From Alnus glutinosa (taxonomy: Eukaryota; Streptophyta; Magnoliopsida; Fagales; Betulaceae): a stretch of 64,000 nt of DNA. Positions 45,185 to 55,211 of this stretch are shown here, one piece after another. The notes beneath the pieces were generated by a model. That model had not been told where the DNA came from. It made no database searches and saw only the letters and a list, made by a program, of their open reading frames with translations. The DNA lies in NCBI RefSeq assembly GCF_958979055.1, contig NC_084886.1, positions 38,584,154-38,648,153 on the forward strand. Direction: 5' to 3'. Each line of letters begins with the position of its first letter. Within the stretch, counting starts at the first letter, position 1. Both the position numbers and the translations under genes were made by a program.

Positions 45185-48100
45185 ATGAACTCCGAGCTGA
45201 TCCATAGAAGCCACAGTACCCAAACCCCACAACCCATTAACCTTCATTCAACAAAATCCTCAGACCCTCTCCGAAACTCGACGAACCCATTCCTGTACAT
45301 GCTCCGGAAGCAGCGCCTCCTGTTCATGCTCGTCGGAATCGCCATAGCCACTCTCTTCTTTAACTTTATCCCACCACATGATCGCCACCCGGTCATCCAA
45401 TCAGAGCCGTCCGGTACTCGACGCGTGCTCTACGTCGACCAGGCCGACCACCATTATAATCCACTAGTCGGCCTCGGGCATGTGAATGTGGGTGGGAAAG
45501 TGCTACTGGGGCTTAAGGGGAAGACGCTGAGGGTTCTGGTGACTGGTGGGGCCGGCTTCGTGGGGAGCCACCTCGTGGACCGTCTGATGGAGCGAGGGGA
45601 CAGCGTGATCGTGGTGGATAACCTCTTCACGGGGAGGAAGGACAACCTGGTGCACCACTTCGGCAACCCCAGGTTCGAGCTCATCAGGCACGACGTCGTC
45701 GAGCCGATTCTCCTGGAAGTTGACCAGATCTACCACCTAGCCTGCCCCGCCTCGCCTGTGCATTACAAGTACAACCCGGTCAAGACCATCATATCCTTTC
45801 CTTTTCATCTTCATTTTTTATACCTGAATATATATATATTTATATACACACACACACTGAGTTGTCTGCTTGGTTTACCACATATCATTTTGGGCATGTT
45901 TTCTTACGATTTTCTAAAGTTGGGTTCTGTTGTATTTTATTTTTCTTTCATTGATGGATTAGCAAATGAGTAGGGAAAAGAAAAGAAACGAAAAAACGAC
46001 GAAATTTGTTAAGAAATATTTGAGATTTGGAAAGGAAGGTGATAAAAAAAATAAAAATAAAAAAAAAAGCTGCCAAATTTTTAGTATCTTTATTTTCCCT
46101 TTATTGTGATGGAAACATATAATTAAGAACGTGAAAGATATTTTCGAAAAAATCAGAGGATTGAAAATTTAACGTATCACAAAGAGCCGTGTCACCCTTT
46201 CCTTATTTTTGGCCACCTACTTCCGTGGAGCATTTACAGAGGTTCTCGAAGTGATCAAATTTCCTTAAAAAAGGGAAAAAGAAAATTAAATACAAGTTTT
46301 AATCAAGAATTGTTTTTATTTATTTTTTTGTTTGGAGTCCTTGATTTTGTTTCTTCTAGGGGCTCACAAGACCAATGTGGTGGGGACACTGAACATGCTA
46401 GGACTGGCAAAAAGGGTGGGTGCAAGGTTTTTGCTAACCAGCACCAGTGAAGTGTACGGTGATCCCCTGCAACACCCCCAGGCCGAGACCTATTGGGGCA
46501 ATGTCAATCCAATCGGTAAAACTCTCTCTCTCTCTCTCTCTCTATGGTCTCTAATGATTCTTTACAATTTGGACAATAATAGTAAAAGACCTCATATGAA
46601 ACCCACCATACTACTCAGTAGTTGAACAGTTCAAAATTTAGTTGGACATGTGAGTCTCATGCACGCTTTTTCACAACTGCTGTTCAAATTGCTCGAGAAC
46701 TCAATCTGTCATACATTGAATGTTTGATGAATGATAAATGGGACGATCCCTTTTGAAAGAATTGGGATCCCCTCTAATTGAGTGCCCGGATTGTAATTTT
46801 AAGTTGCAGCGTGATTCAGACGACTCACAAAATGGTCTAATGTTTTATGCACATCAAATATGGGTGAGATACTTTTGTAGTATATAGCATTACTCATAAT
46901 ATATATACGAGAAATGATAAGTATACACTCATTTTACGGGGACTGCTGTAGCAGCGTCCATCAATCGTTGAATGAGCCAATATATGGTAGATTGGTAATT
47001 CACCCACTGGAATTCTTGAATGACGGCTGCATTTATTGGCAGGGGTAAGGAGCTGTTACGATGAGGGGAAGCGGACGGCGGAGACCTTAAGCATGGACTA
47101 TCACCGAGGCCTTGGCATTGAGGTCAAATTAATTTGTTCTGAAACTACATTACAATTTTCTTACTTCTTTTTCTTTTGAATTTTCGAGGGCTTTAATTGT
47201 ATTGTTTTGCAGGTGAGGATTGCTCGAATTTTTAACACGTACGGACCACGTATGTGCATAGACGACGGTCGTGTTGTTAGCAATTTTGTAGCTCAGGTAA
47301 GCTTTTCTCTCTCTCTCTCTCTCTCTTCTTTAGCTAATTATTTAAAAAATTAAGAAAAATGTGTAAGTAAGTCCTAATTCACTACTTTTTGTGTGTATTA
47401 TTTTGTTAATTCATCAATTACAAAGGCACTAAGGAAGGAGCCATTGACTGTTTATGGTGATGGGAAGCAAACAAGGAGCTTCCAATATGTTTCCGACCTG
47501 GTAATGCTTTTTTCTTTTTTTATTCAATATATTGCAACATGCATATGGTTCCACCTTCTTCAATACTTTATTAATGACTTTATTCTTCATTCACTTCATT
47601 TCTCATATTAAATTAACTTGTTCGAATCCATCTGCATCTTTAGTGGCCGTTGCATGTGTATATTGATTATTTCTAATCTACTATATATATATATATATAT
47701 ACATATCTGATGTACTCCAACATATAGAATTGCATCTTGATTTAGTTTTTTAGTAGAATTTGGTTTCCCTTTGGATCTTAGCTTTTACTTTAATCTAAAA
47801 TAATCCCTCATGTATCAGGTTGCTTCAAAAGTAATATATTTGGCATATTATGCAATATAAGTTTTAGATTGTCTTAATTTGTAAAACTTTTATATTTCTA
47901 AACCTCCAAAGTTCATTTCTTTTATGAGTCTTTTAACAAATTAAAGTTAGTATTTTCGTATAAAGTGGCCCTCCAAAACTAATTTCTAGCATCAGACAAT
48001 TCCTTTTGAGTTATTGTCTCTCCACACAGAAAATCCTAGTTCCGCCCTTATATATATATATATATAGCAAACTATTGATTAAGAACATTAAAAAAGGTCG

Positions 48101-50311
48101 GTATTCCCAAGTATGACAACAACCAGATAATGTTCAATATGGTAAACTATTATTGCTATTCATTTGTGATGTTAACAGATAATCTTTTCTATGCTTGTTG
48201 AAAAATGTCAATCATAAACTATCTATATCCATGGTAGTTTAACTAGTGAAGGTTGTCATGGGGGTCTCAGTTATGACGGCAACCGGATAGCGCTCAATAT
48301 CATAAACTATATATGATTGTTATATCATTTGGGATGGCCAAAGATATTCTTTTCTCTGCTTGTTGAAAATGTCTTTTTCTTTTTTCTTTTTTTTTGTGAG
48401 CAGTTGAAAATATAATCATATTTATAGTTAGTCATGGTAGTCTAAGTAGTGAAGGCTGTCATGTGGGTCTCAAATCTCAATTATGGTCGTAGTACTTTCT
48501 GGTGAAGGCTGCAGCCGAAGGGTTCTCAATCTTTCACTGTCATCCAAGCACATGATCACTGACTGGTCTATGCGATTTCTTTCTTCTTCTTTTTTGCTTC
48601 CTCTCTTAAGATATTATAACGAGATGGTCAAAAATGTCTTGTCTGTTGCCTGTTGGGAGGTACGTAGGGGCACCATTATTTTAGCTGATTGAGCAACTTT
48701 CCTTGGTAGGAATTTCACCTCCCCTTTTGTTAAGAGTTGTAACCTGAATTTATTCTGTGCCTATCCTCGTTGAAAACCTGAAAATCTATCAGGTAGACAG
48801 ATAAAACTAGCAGGCACAGACATTTGCTATTATGATAACTTCTGCATCTCCCTTTGTGGATTTAGATCCCATGCAATGATTGCAATGGACAGCCTCATGT
48901 GAGAGGCTGCTCGAGTCCCATCTACTCGGGCTGCTGAAGCACCTGTCGGAGCAGGTGAGGCCCGGGCAGCCTCTCACATGAGGCTGTCCTGTTTCTGCCA
49001 TATCGTCCTTCTCTCTGTTTTCTTCTTTTTTCCTGAAAAGAAAAACCACCATACCATCCTTATCTTAGTCTCTCTAATAAATTCTACCACACAAGATATT
49101 TGTGGACATAGATTCTTCTTTCATAACCCCACCTGGTCCCCCTCAAATTAGCAACCCTTCAGGGCATGAAGTAATGTTCTTTTGTAGGTAAATCCCTTCA
49201 AAATGCTGTGATTACAGAGCATTTTTTTTTAATGGGAATAGAAGAAAAGAACAAGCTGACAGTACCTGTAGGAGATTTAAATCTTAAATATGTTTGACAT
49301 TTCCTTTTCATTATCCTATTTGCTTTCTTCCTTTGTGCATGTATATGGTGGAGAAAGCAGGTTGGTTGGGTTGCGGGGTAGGCTTCTGACTGTACTGCTC
49401 TGATGTCCTCCCCACTTACATGCTCCCCGTACACATCATTTATGATGAATATAAGACCTGATGACAGATGTTGTGTTGTATTTGCACAAACAATAGGTGG
49501 AAGGTCTAATACGGCTTATGGAAGGTGACCATGTGGGTCCTTTCAATCTTGGGAACCCTGGTGAATTCACCATGCTTGAACTCGCTCAGGTAAATATACT
49601 TTACCCACATTTCTCTGTATGTTGTCAGAGTATATATTTTCCATAATAAGTTAATTATGTTTCTTTGTAAGAATATTCACCATTTAGGGTTTGATCAAAC
49701 AAAATTATACCTGAAGAATGGGATTCAGATTGACCGACCCGGCATCTCTTTCATTCAATAATGCCGGTTGGTTGTAATCAATTACCATATTAGTATTATT
49801 CCCGCACCTACCTACCACAATTTTCTTGTAAATAGGGATCTTTGTATTGTAAATATAATAAAGTTAATGAGAACACAATGTAGATGTCTAACACCGAATC
49901 ACCTTTTGTATCTTTTCTCTCTTTTTGCTTCTGCATTTATCTCCATATTTTATATTCCCTATAAAATTCTATATATATATATATATATGTTGCGCACGGG
50001 ATCTTTTCCTTCTCTTAAAGTTTTATTTAAGCAAACTCGATGGTAATTACGGAGAGTGAATTGGATCCTGGTTTGTGCAGGTGGTACAAGAGACGATAGA
50101 TCCTAATGCAAAGATAGAGTTCAGGCCCAACACAGAGGATGACCCACATAAGAGGAAGCCAGACATCACCAAGGCCAAAGAGCTTCTTGGGTGGCAGCCA
50201 ACTATCTCCCTTCGCAACGGACTTCCTCTCATGGTTGAAGATTTCCGACAACGTATATTCGGCGACCAGAAAGACACCACTGTTTACAATACCATAAAGT
50301 CCGCAGCATAA
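45185..50311 (+). CDS. UXS: UDP-glucuronate decarboxylase (UDP-xylose synthase), membrane type
   Basis: Converts UDP-glucuronate to UDP-xylose, with NAD+ as cofactor, for cell-wall xylan and glycan synthesis; membrane-anchored forms act in the Golgi. Seven exons: 45185-45790, 46368-46515, 47043-47122, 47213-47296, 47426-47500, 49497-49589, 50081-50311, totalling 1317 nt (438 residues). A cytosolic tail precedes a single membrane helix at about 45-62 ([18 protein letters not shown]), as in type II UXS proteins. The Rossmann motif [12 protein letters not shown] is at 119-130 and the catalytic YxxxK pair is Y257/K261 in RSCYDEGKR. Exon 1 runs into an AT-AC intron; the other introns are GT-AG. 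Intron 5 is ~2 kb. Length and motifs match the UXS2/UXS4-type subfamily; which paralogue is not decided. Confidence 0.95.
45791..46367 (+). other. Probable U12-type AT-AC intron (UXS intron 1)
   Basis: The exon ends AAG ACC ATC and the intron starts ATATCCTTTCC, an exact match to the minor-spliceosome 5' site. It ends ...GGGGCTCAC before AAG ACC AAT, with AC as the terminal dinucleotide and a branch-site-like TCCTTGAT ~23 bases upstream (consensus TTCCTTRAY). Splicing here restores the conserved [22 protein letters not shown] alternatives delete or add residues in this conserved stretch. Confidence 0.88.
48112..48480 (+). repeat. Direct repeat in UXS intron 5
   Basis: Two diverged tandem copies (48112-48271 and 48272-48480), sharing tatgac..caacc.gata, cttttct.tgcttgttgaaaa, catggtagt.taa.tagtgaagg and gtcat..gggtctca. 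The second copy has an extra T-rich insert. Non-coding. Confidence 0.75.
48887..48989. repeat. 103-bp hairpin with perfect 24-bp arms in UXS intron 5
   Basis: Bases 48887-48910 (beginning ggacagcctcatg) are the exact reverse complement of 48966-48989. The loop contains two smaller stems, cgagtcccatctactcg and cacctgtcggagcaggtg. It could be a small MITE or a foldback RNA precursor. The arms match no miRNA I recall. Confidence 0.85.
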
Positions 50312-51100
50312 ATTTATGTATGTTGAGGGACATTGAGAAAGATTGATTATTGATAATGAATATAAAATAAGAGGAACCTTTTGATTACCTACCTTTCTCT
50401 CTGTTACTGTTCCTCACTCCAGGAATAAGACTGGCAGCAGCTGTTCACAATTGCAAGGGAAAAAGATTATTTATTTATGAGAGTTGTAGTAGAGCGATCA
50501 ATCTTTTTGTATATGTAGAGTAATCTTCTTTGACGTCCATGTATAATTTTATTTTCTTATTTTTTTTTAATATGCTCTAGGCTGCTATGTGTGACATTGT
50601 TAAAAAAGTTTGGTTCTTGAATTTGAATGCATTTCTCAACAACAATGGAAGAATATTGTCCCTAGGATCAAGTTATCTTTTGAAGTGCTAAACATAATGT
50701 TGGGTAGATAGAGCAGGAGATTATGCTCTTAATATGTGAAAAGCAAAAGTTGGACATACTTTCTCAATTTCAGCATCCTGATGGTTCATTCTCTCCTAAT
50801 GGGTATCTGATTCCTTGGCACTTGATACAAAATTGGGAATCCTTTACACTTGTCATATTTGCTGGTGTTTAGACTTGTGCAGAATTGGAATTGGATGCTT
50901 CACTTCACTAAGCAATAAGCATTTATATTGGGTGCATAGGCCAACCTTCATAGTAAGAAGTTCTTTATATCCACCACAAAGAATTTCAAGTGAATAAGAA
51001 GCCAATATACATACCATAATTGCCTTTACGATGGTGTGACTTTATTTTTTTTCCCCTCAACTATTTTTACTTTATTTTCTCATGAAAGTAAGTAAGCCTA
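50312..51100 (+). other. UXS 3' flank
   Basis: Presumed 3' UTR and downstream intergenic DNA, AT-rich, with no gene recognised up to the copia LTR at 51101. Confidence 0.5.
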
Positions 51101-52182
51101 TGTTGAGTCCAAATTTTGCTACAAGTGTATTTGTTGTTACCGTACACAATAATGATGAATAATATGAAATCGAAAAGAGAGAGTAAGAGAAAATAAAGAT
51201 ACAGATTTACGTGGTTCAGTAATGTGCCGAAGTCCACGTGAGTGCGGCTATATTTCAATATATAATTTAGGGTTGCAACATAACATACTTATAATAAAAC
51301 CCTAATTGTACGGACGTATTTTGGAAAATCCCAAAATACCTTGTACCATTTCGCTTCGCTCCAACAACTGGCCTCTATACTAGCATCTCGCATTACTCTT
51401 TACACCTGAGAGAATATGAGCCACTTGTTCCAACATGATCCAAAATATTCCAAGGGCTACCAGTACAATCTTACAAAGATGTATTTAGGTACCTTAGATC
51501 AAGTTAATTAACCACATTCCCCGCTTTAGCTCTTTTCAAAACAATAGTTGTTACTGCAACACATTTTGAATTAATAAATGCTAAAAATTTAGACCAGTAA
51601 CCGAGAGAATGTATACCCCAATTCTTCTTTAGAGAGCATGAAACGTCCCTAATTTTTGCCTATGTTAAGCTTACCTTTGAATTTGATATCGTGACTCCAT
51701 GATCTTCTTGATCAACTAAAGAGGCTCCTTCAGCGTCCGTTTATCCTCATGATTAGGAAGAGAGAAAGGATACAACTAAGGAAAATGCTACTAAAGCATA
51801 TATACCAAGGAAAAGGCATTATAGCCGTTGCATGATCATCGAAGGAAGGTCTTTGAACAACACGCATGAGTGTGTAAGGAAGAGTATGAACAGCTGGAGT
51901 AACATGCACCATATCTTCAACATCCTCTTTTGATTCAATTCCACAATCTCAATAGCGTGATCTTCATGAGATTTTATCATGATTTGATTTGCAGTTGGAG
52001 GGGTAGCAGCTTCAGCTGTTGCTAAGTCACTTACACTAACATTCCCTGCAAGCTAATGGGTGGATTCGTCACCATTAACTTGGATTTAAGAATAGAAAAC
52101 CTTGCTGAGGACATATCCTTACTAAAAATATCAGCAACCTAGGCTTGAGGAGAGATGAACTTGATCAAGATGTCTCCATTGA

Positions 52183-52455
52183 TTACCTTTTCATAAATAA
52201 AATGGTAATCAACCTCGATGTGCTTAGTGTGAGGTGGAACACAGGGTTGGAAGCAAGGGCCAAAGCATTCATGTTATCACACCACAATATAGGAGCCGAC
52301 ATGAGGGGAATGCAAAGCTCCTTGAAAAGCATCTGTAGCCAGAACAACTCGGCTGTTGCTAGTACCATTGAGTGGTACGTTGCCTCGGTAATAGACCGAG
52401 ACACGACTGCATGTTTCTTGGCACTCCAAGAAACCAAACAATTGCTAAGATACAC
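52183..52455 (-). pseudogene. Copia RNase H remnant
   Basis: An open frame with SWSAKKHAVVSRSITEATYHS...ATAELFWLQMLFKEL...LWCDNMNALALASNPVFH, corresponding to the copia RNase H core (the usual W.SKKQ..VSRSS.EAEY.....E..W...L and L.CDN..A). It lacks an intact flanking frame; the copy is non-functional. Confidence 0.85.
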
Positions 52456-52920
52456 CCCAAACCCTGAAGTGGAACATCAATCATCAGGGCGGAAGCCCAA
52501 ACTGAGTCATAGAAAGCTTGCAATCGAAGATTACCAGAAGTATACAGAAGACCATGATCAATGGTTTTCAGATATCGTAGAACTCACTTAGTTGCTGACC
52601 AATAAGTGGTGGATGGAGAAGCATATGTTGACATAGCTGGTTCATGGAGAAGGCAATCTCTAGCCTAGTAAGAGTGCACTATAGAAGTTTCCTAACAACT
52701 TGGTGATATTGAGTCAAGTCTTGCAGAGGATTCCCATCATACTTGGACAGTTTGGAGCCCATTGAGCATGGAGAGGATGCATGCTTAGCACCAAGCACGT
52801 GGGCGCGATTCAATAAATCCTCGATGTATTTGGCTTGACACAAGTGTTGGAAATTAGAGCTTCGTGAAGTTTGAATACCAAGGAAGAACCCGAGACTGCC
52901 TTAATCTTTCAAAAGAATTT

Positions 52921-53560
52921 TTATTTTTTTATTTTTTGTAATTGAACTATGAGAGTAGTAATAATAGATAAATGAGTCCATGTAACCACAATGTCATTGA
53001 GATATATCAACATAAACACCTTAATGTTACCCTGAATAAAAGTAAATAAGAGTCCAATGAGGTTGTAAAGCCGAGTTTTAGCAAAGAAATCGAAAGGCAA
53101 TAGAACCAAGTTCTAAGAGTTTGTTTAAGACCATAAATGGAATTATGAAGTTTACAAACAAATTCATGACGATCCTATTTACAAATCTTTGAGATTGTTT
53201 CATATAAACCTTTTCCAAGAAAGAACCATGGATAAAGGCATTGGAGACATCCAATTGCCTTATAGGCCGCTTAAATGGCACTGTCATAGCAAATACAATC
53301 CGTATAGTGGAGGGTTTAATAACATGACGAAAGGTGTCCGTGTAGTCTACTCCACATTGTTGTTCAAATCCTTTAGCCACCAATCTAGCCTTAAACCTAT
53401 CAATGGAGCCATCAAGCTTTTGTTTTATTTTATAGACCCACTTATTTCTAATTACATTGTGTTGCAATTATCTTGGACAAAGAGTCCAAGTACGATTAGT
53501 AATTAGAGCTTGAAACTCCTGAGCCATAACAGTTTCCATCTAGAATCAGCGACTACTTTG
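52921..53560 (-). pseudogene. Copia reverse transcriptase remnant
   Basis: The frame 53078-53467 contains RNKWVYKIKQKLDGSIDRFK, RLVAKGFEQQ.GVDYTDTF and RQLDVSNAFIHG, the N-terminal block of copia RT, where the usual substrate-pocket aspartate is in LDVSNAF. The adjacent frame 52921-53109 holds MLIYLNDIVV, where copia elements have the YVDD catalytic motif; here one aspartate is replaced by asparagine. Frameshifts and stops show it is dead. Confidence 0.88.
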
Positions 53561-53757
53561 GAAAAGAAAGTTGGTTCAGTGGCAAAAAGTGTAGGAGGAT
53601 GTTTGGTAGTATAAAATAACTCGTACTCAGCAAATGTCTATGGTCTGAGAGAATAGTACAAGACCTAGTTATCATGGAATGACTAGGAAAGGTATTTTAC
53701 TAAGAAGAGAGAGCAATATCAGATGAAGGTATATCTTGTACTGCTTGAGGAGATTCT

Positions 53758-54446
53758 TGTTAGAACAGATTCTGGTATGGTAGTTGATGAACTGGATGAG
53801 CCTATCTCCACTATCCTACAAGAAAGAAAGCTACGTCGGGGGGAAGCCGACAATCCCATTCCGATGCTTTTGTCAGTATTATCTTAAGTGTATATTACTC
53901 TTAATCACAGTGAGCAATCTAAATTATACCTGTCTAGTTGTGAGGTATTTATAAAGGGAGTGTCGAGAGCGGTCCGACTTTTCCATTGGACCACGTGTCA
54001 GATCCGGAGTGCTTGTCGACTACTCGGATCGTGGGATTGAGGTGTACTCTCCACGATCGTTGCCAAGTCGGTCTTTAACCGACTTGAGATCGTGGCGTCG
54101 TGGTTCGAACTCCGCAATCATTGCGGAGTCAACCCTCAACCGGCTTTAGATCGTGATTGCGGAGTCAACCCTCAACCGGCTTTAGATCGTGGGGGCACCT
54201 CCCTTTTGTGCGGATCATGGGACTGAGATATATTCTCCACGATCGTTGCCAAGTCGATCTTTAACCGACTTGAGATCGTGGAGTCGTGGGACTTCCTTCA
54301 TGGTCGTCATAAGGTCGACTTTTAACCCTCCTTGATCTTTATGTAGTGACGGCAAATTACCGAGTCCGTTGGATAAAACAGTCTTGGGAAGTCTTAATGG
54401 GCCACGATCTTGGCCCATTGGGCAGAATCGGATTTCTCCCCTAACA
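53758..54446 (-). repeat. 3' LTR of the Tat element
   Basis: 689 bp, plus-strand ends TGTTAGAACAG and CCCCTAACA (6-bp terminal inverted repeat TGTTAG/CTAACA). The purine-tract complement gttaccccccaattcc follows at 54447. It contains two tandem copies of tgcggagtcaaccctcaacc (about 54123 and 54157) and a repeated ctccacgatcgttgccaagt block (about 54050 and 54235). Confidence 0.92.
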
Positions 54447-54893
54447 GTTACCCCCCAATTCCTTTCGCATGAAGTAGTTTCAGTGAAAGGAATTTTCTTG
54501 CGCGGTTTTGCCGGGCTTTGGATGCAAATTATACTGGCTCGCTTTTCCGGAAAGAACCGGGAAATCTTGTATTGCAAAATTTTTAAAAATTCAAAATGTT
54601 TGAATTTAAGCGCCCTTGGAAACGGAAACGCCCGAAATAATGACTTTGGTTATGATGAGATTCAGAATCTGTTGTCAGATCGGTTCGTATTCTTGCACGG
54701 CGCGGACATTGTTAGGTTGATCCGAGCTTCTCATGTTGCGTGTAATCACGCTCATTAGACTTTTGGCTGTGGAAGCTCTTTCACGCGCGGGAACGTGCGT
54801 GTGGCTCGTCTCCCAAGGCCAGTTGTGCGCCCGACGGTTACAAAACTTTTAACTCGGCGCATTCAATGAACGTCTTTTCAGCTTCCTGAAGGA

Positions 54894-54903
54894 CTATATA
54901 AAC
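54894..54903 (+). promoter_or_regulatory. TATA box of the antisense gene
   Basis: tatataaacc on the plus strand in the context gactatataaacccc, followed ~30 bases later by TC-rich leader sequence. It lies 318 bases before the ATG at 55212 and is on the strand opposite to gag-pol. Confidence 0.7.
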
Positions 54904-55023
54904 CCCCTCATTCCTCATTTTTACTTTTCATCATTCACTGTTCTGTAAAAACCTCTGAGTTTTCCTGCGAGGATTCCCTTATTCGGCCAATCTTTTCCTG
55001 TTTCCCAGTTCTCTTCAAACAGC

Positions 55024-55210
55024 TGACCGATCTCCTTCAGACTTTTGATCAATTTTCTTCAAACCTTTGATCGATTTCCTTCAAACCTTTGAACGATCTC
55101 CTTCAGGCTTTTGACCGATCTCCTTCAAACTTTTCACCGATCTCCTTCAGGCTTTTGACCGATCTCCTTCAAACTTTTGACCGACCTTCTTCAAACCTTT
55201 GATCGACTTT
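55024..55210 (+). repeat. 22-bp tandem repeat in the leader of the antisense gene
   Basis: About eight imperfect copies of cttttgaccgatctccttcaaa, ending just before the ATG at 55212. Copies alternate in small changes (caaac/caggc, gaccg/gatcg), so they are not recent exact expansions. Confidence 0.9.
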
Positions 55211-55211
55211 C

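Larger units (their letters stand above)
51101..53757 (-). mobile_element. Decayed Ty1/copia element, 3' half, minus strand
   Basis: The 3' LTR is at 51101-51514 (TG...CA on the minus strand, starting TGGTTAATTAAC) and is followed on the plus strand by the purine-tract complement (cattccccgctttagctc, 51515-51532). Upstream on the minus strand come RNase H and reverse transcriptase remnants in the usual copia order. The element is cut at 53757 by the Tat insertion; its 5' part would lie beyond the right end of the window. Confidence 0.85.

Noticed and set aside
45185-45973. A 262-residue ORF as the full UXS product
   Set aside because: It reads past residue 202 into intron 1; the conserved sequence resumes at 46368.
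45778-46359. GT-AG splicing of UXS intron 1 (donor gtcaag, acceptor ctag)
   Set aside because: It would remove VKTI and add GAH at a conserved site, whereas AT-AC splicing restores the family sequence exactly.
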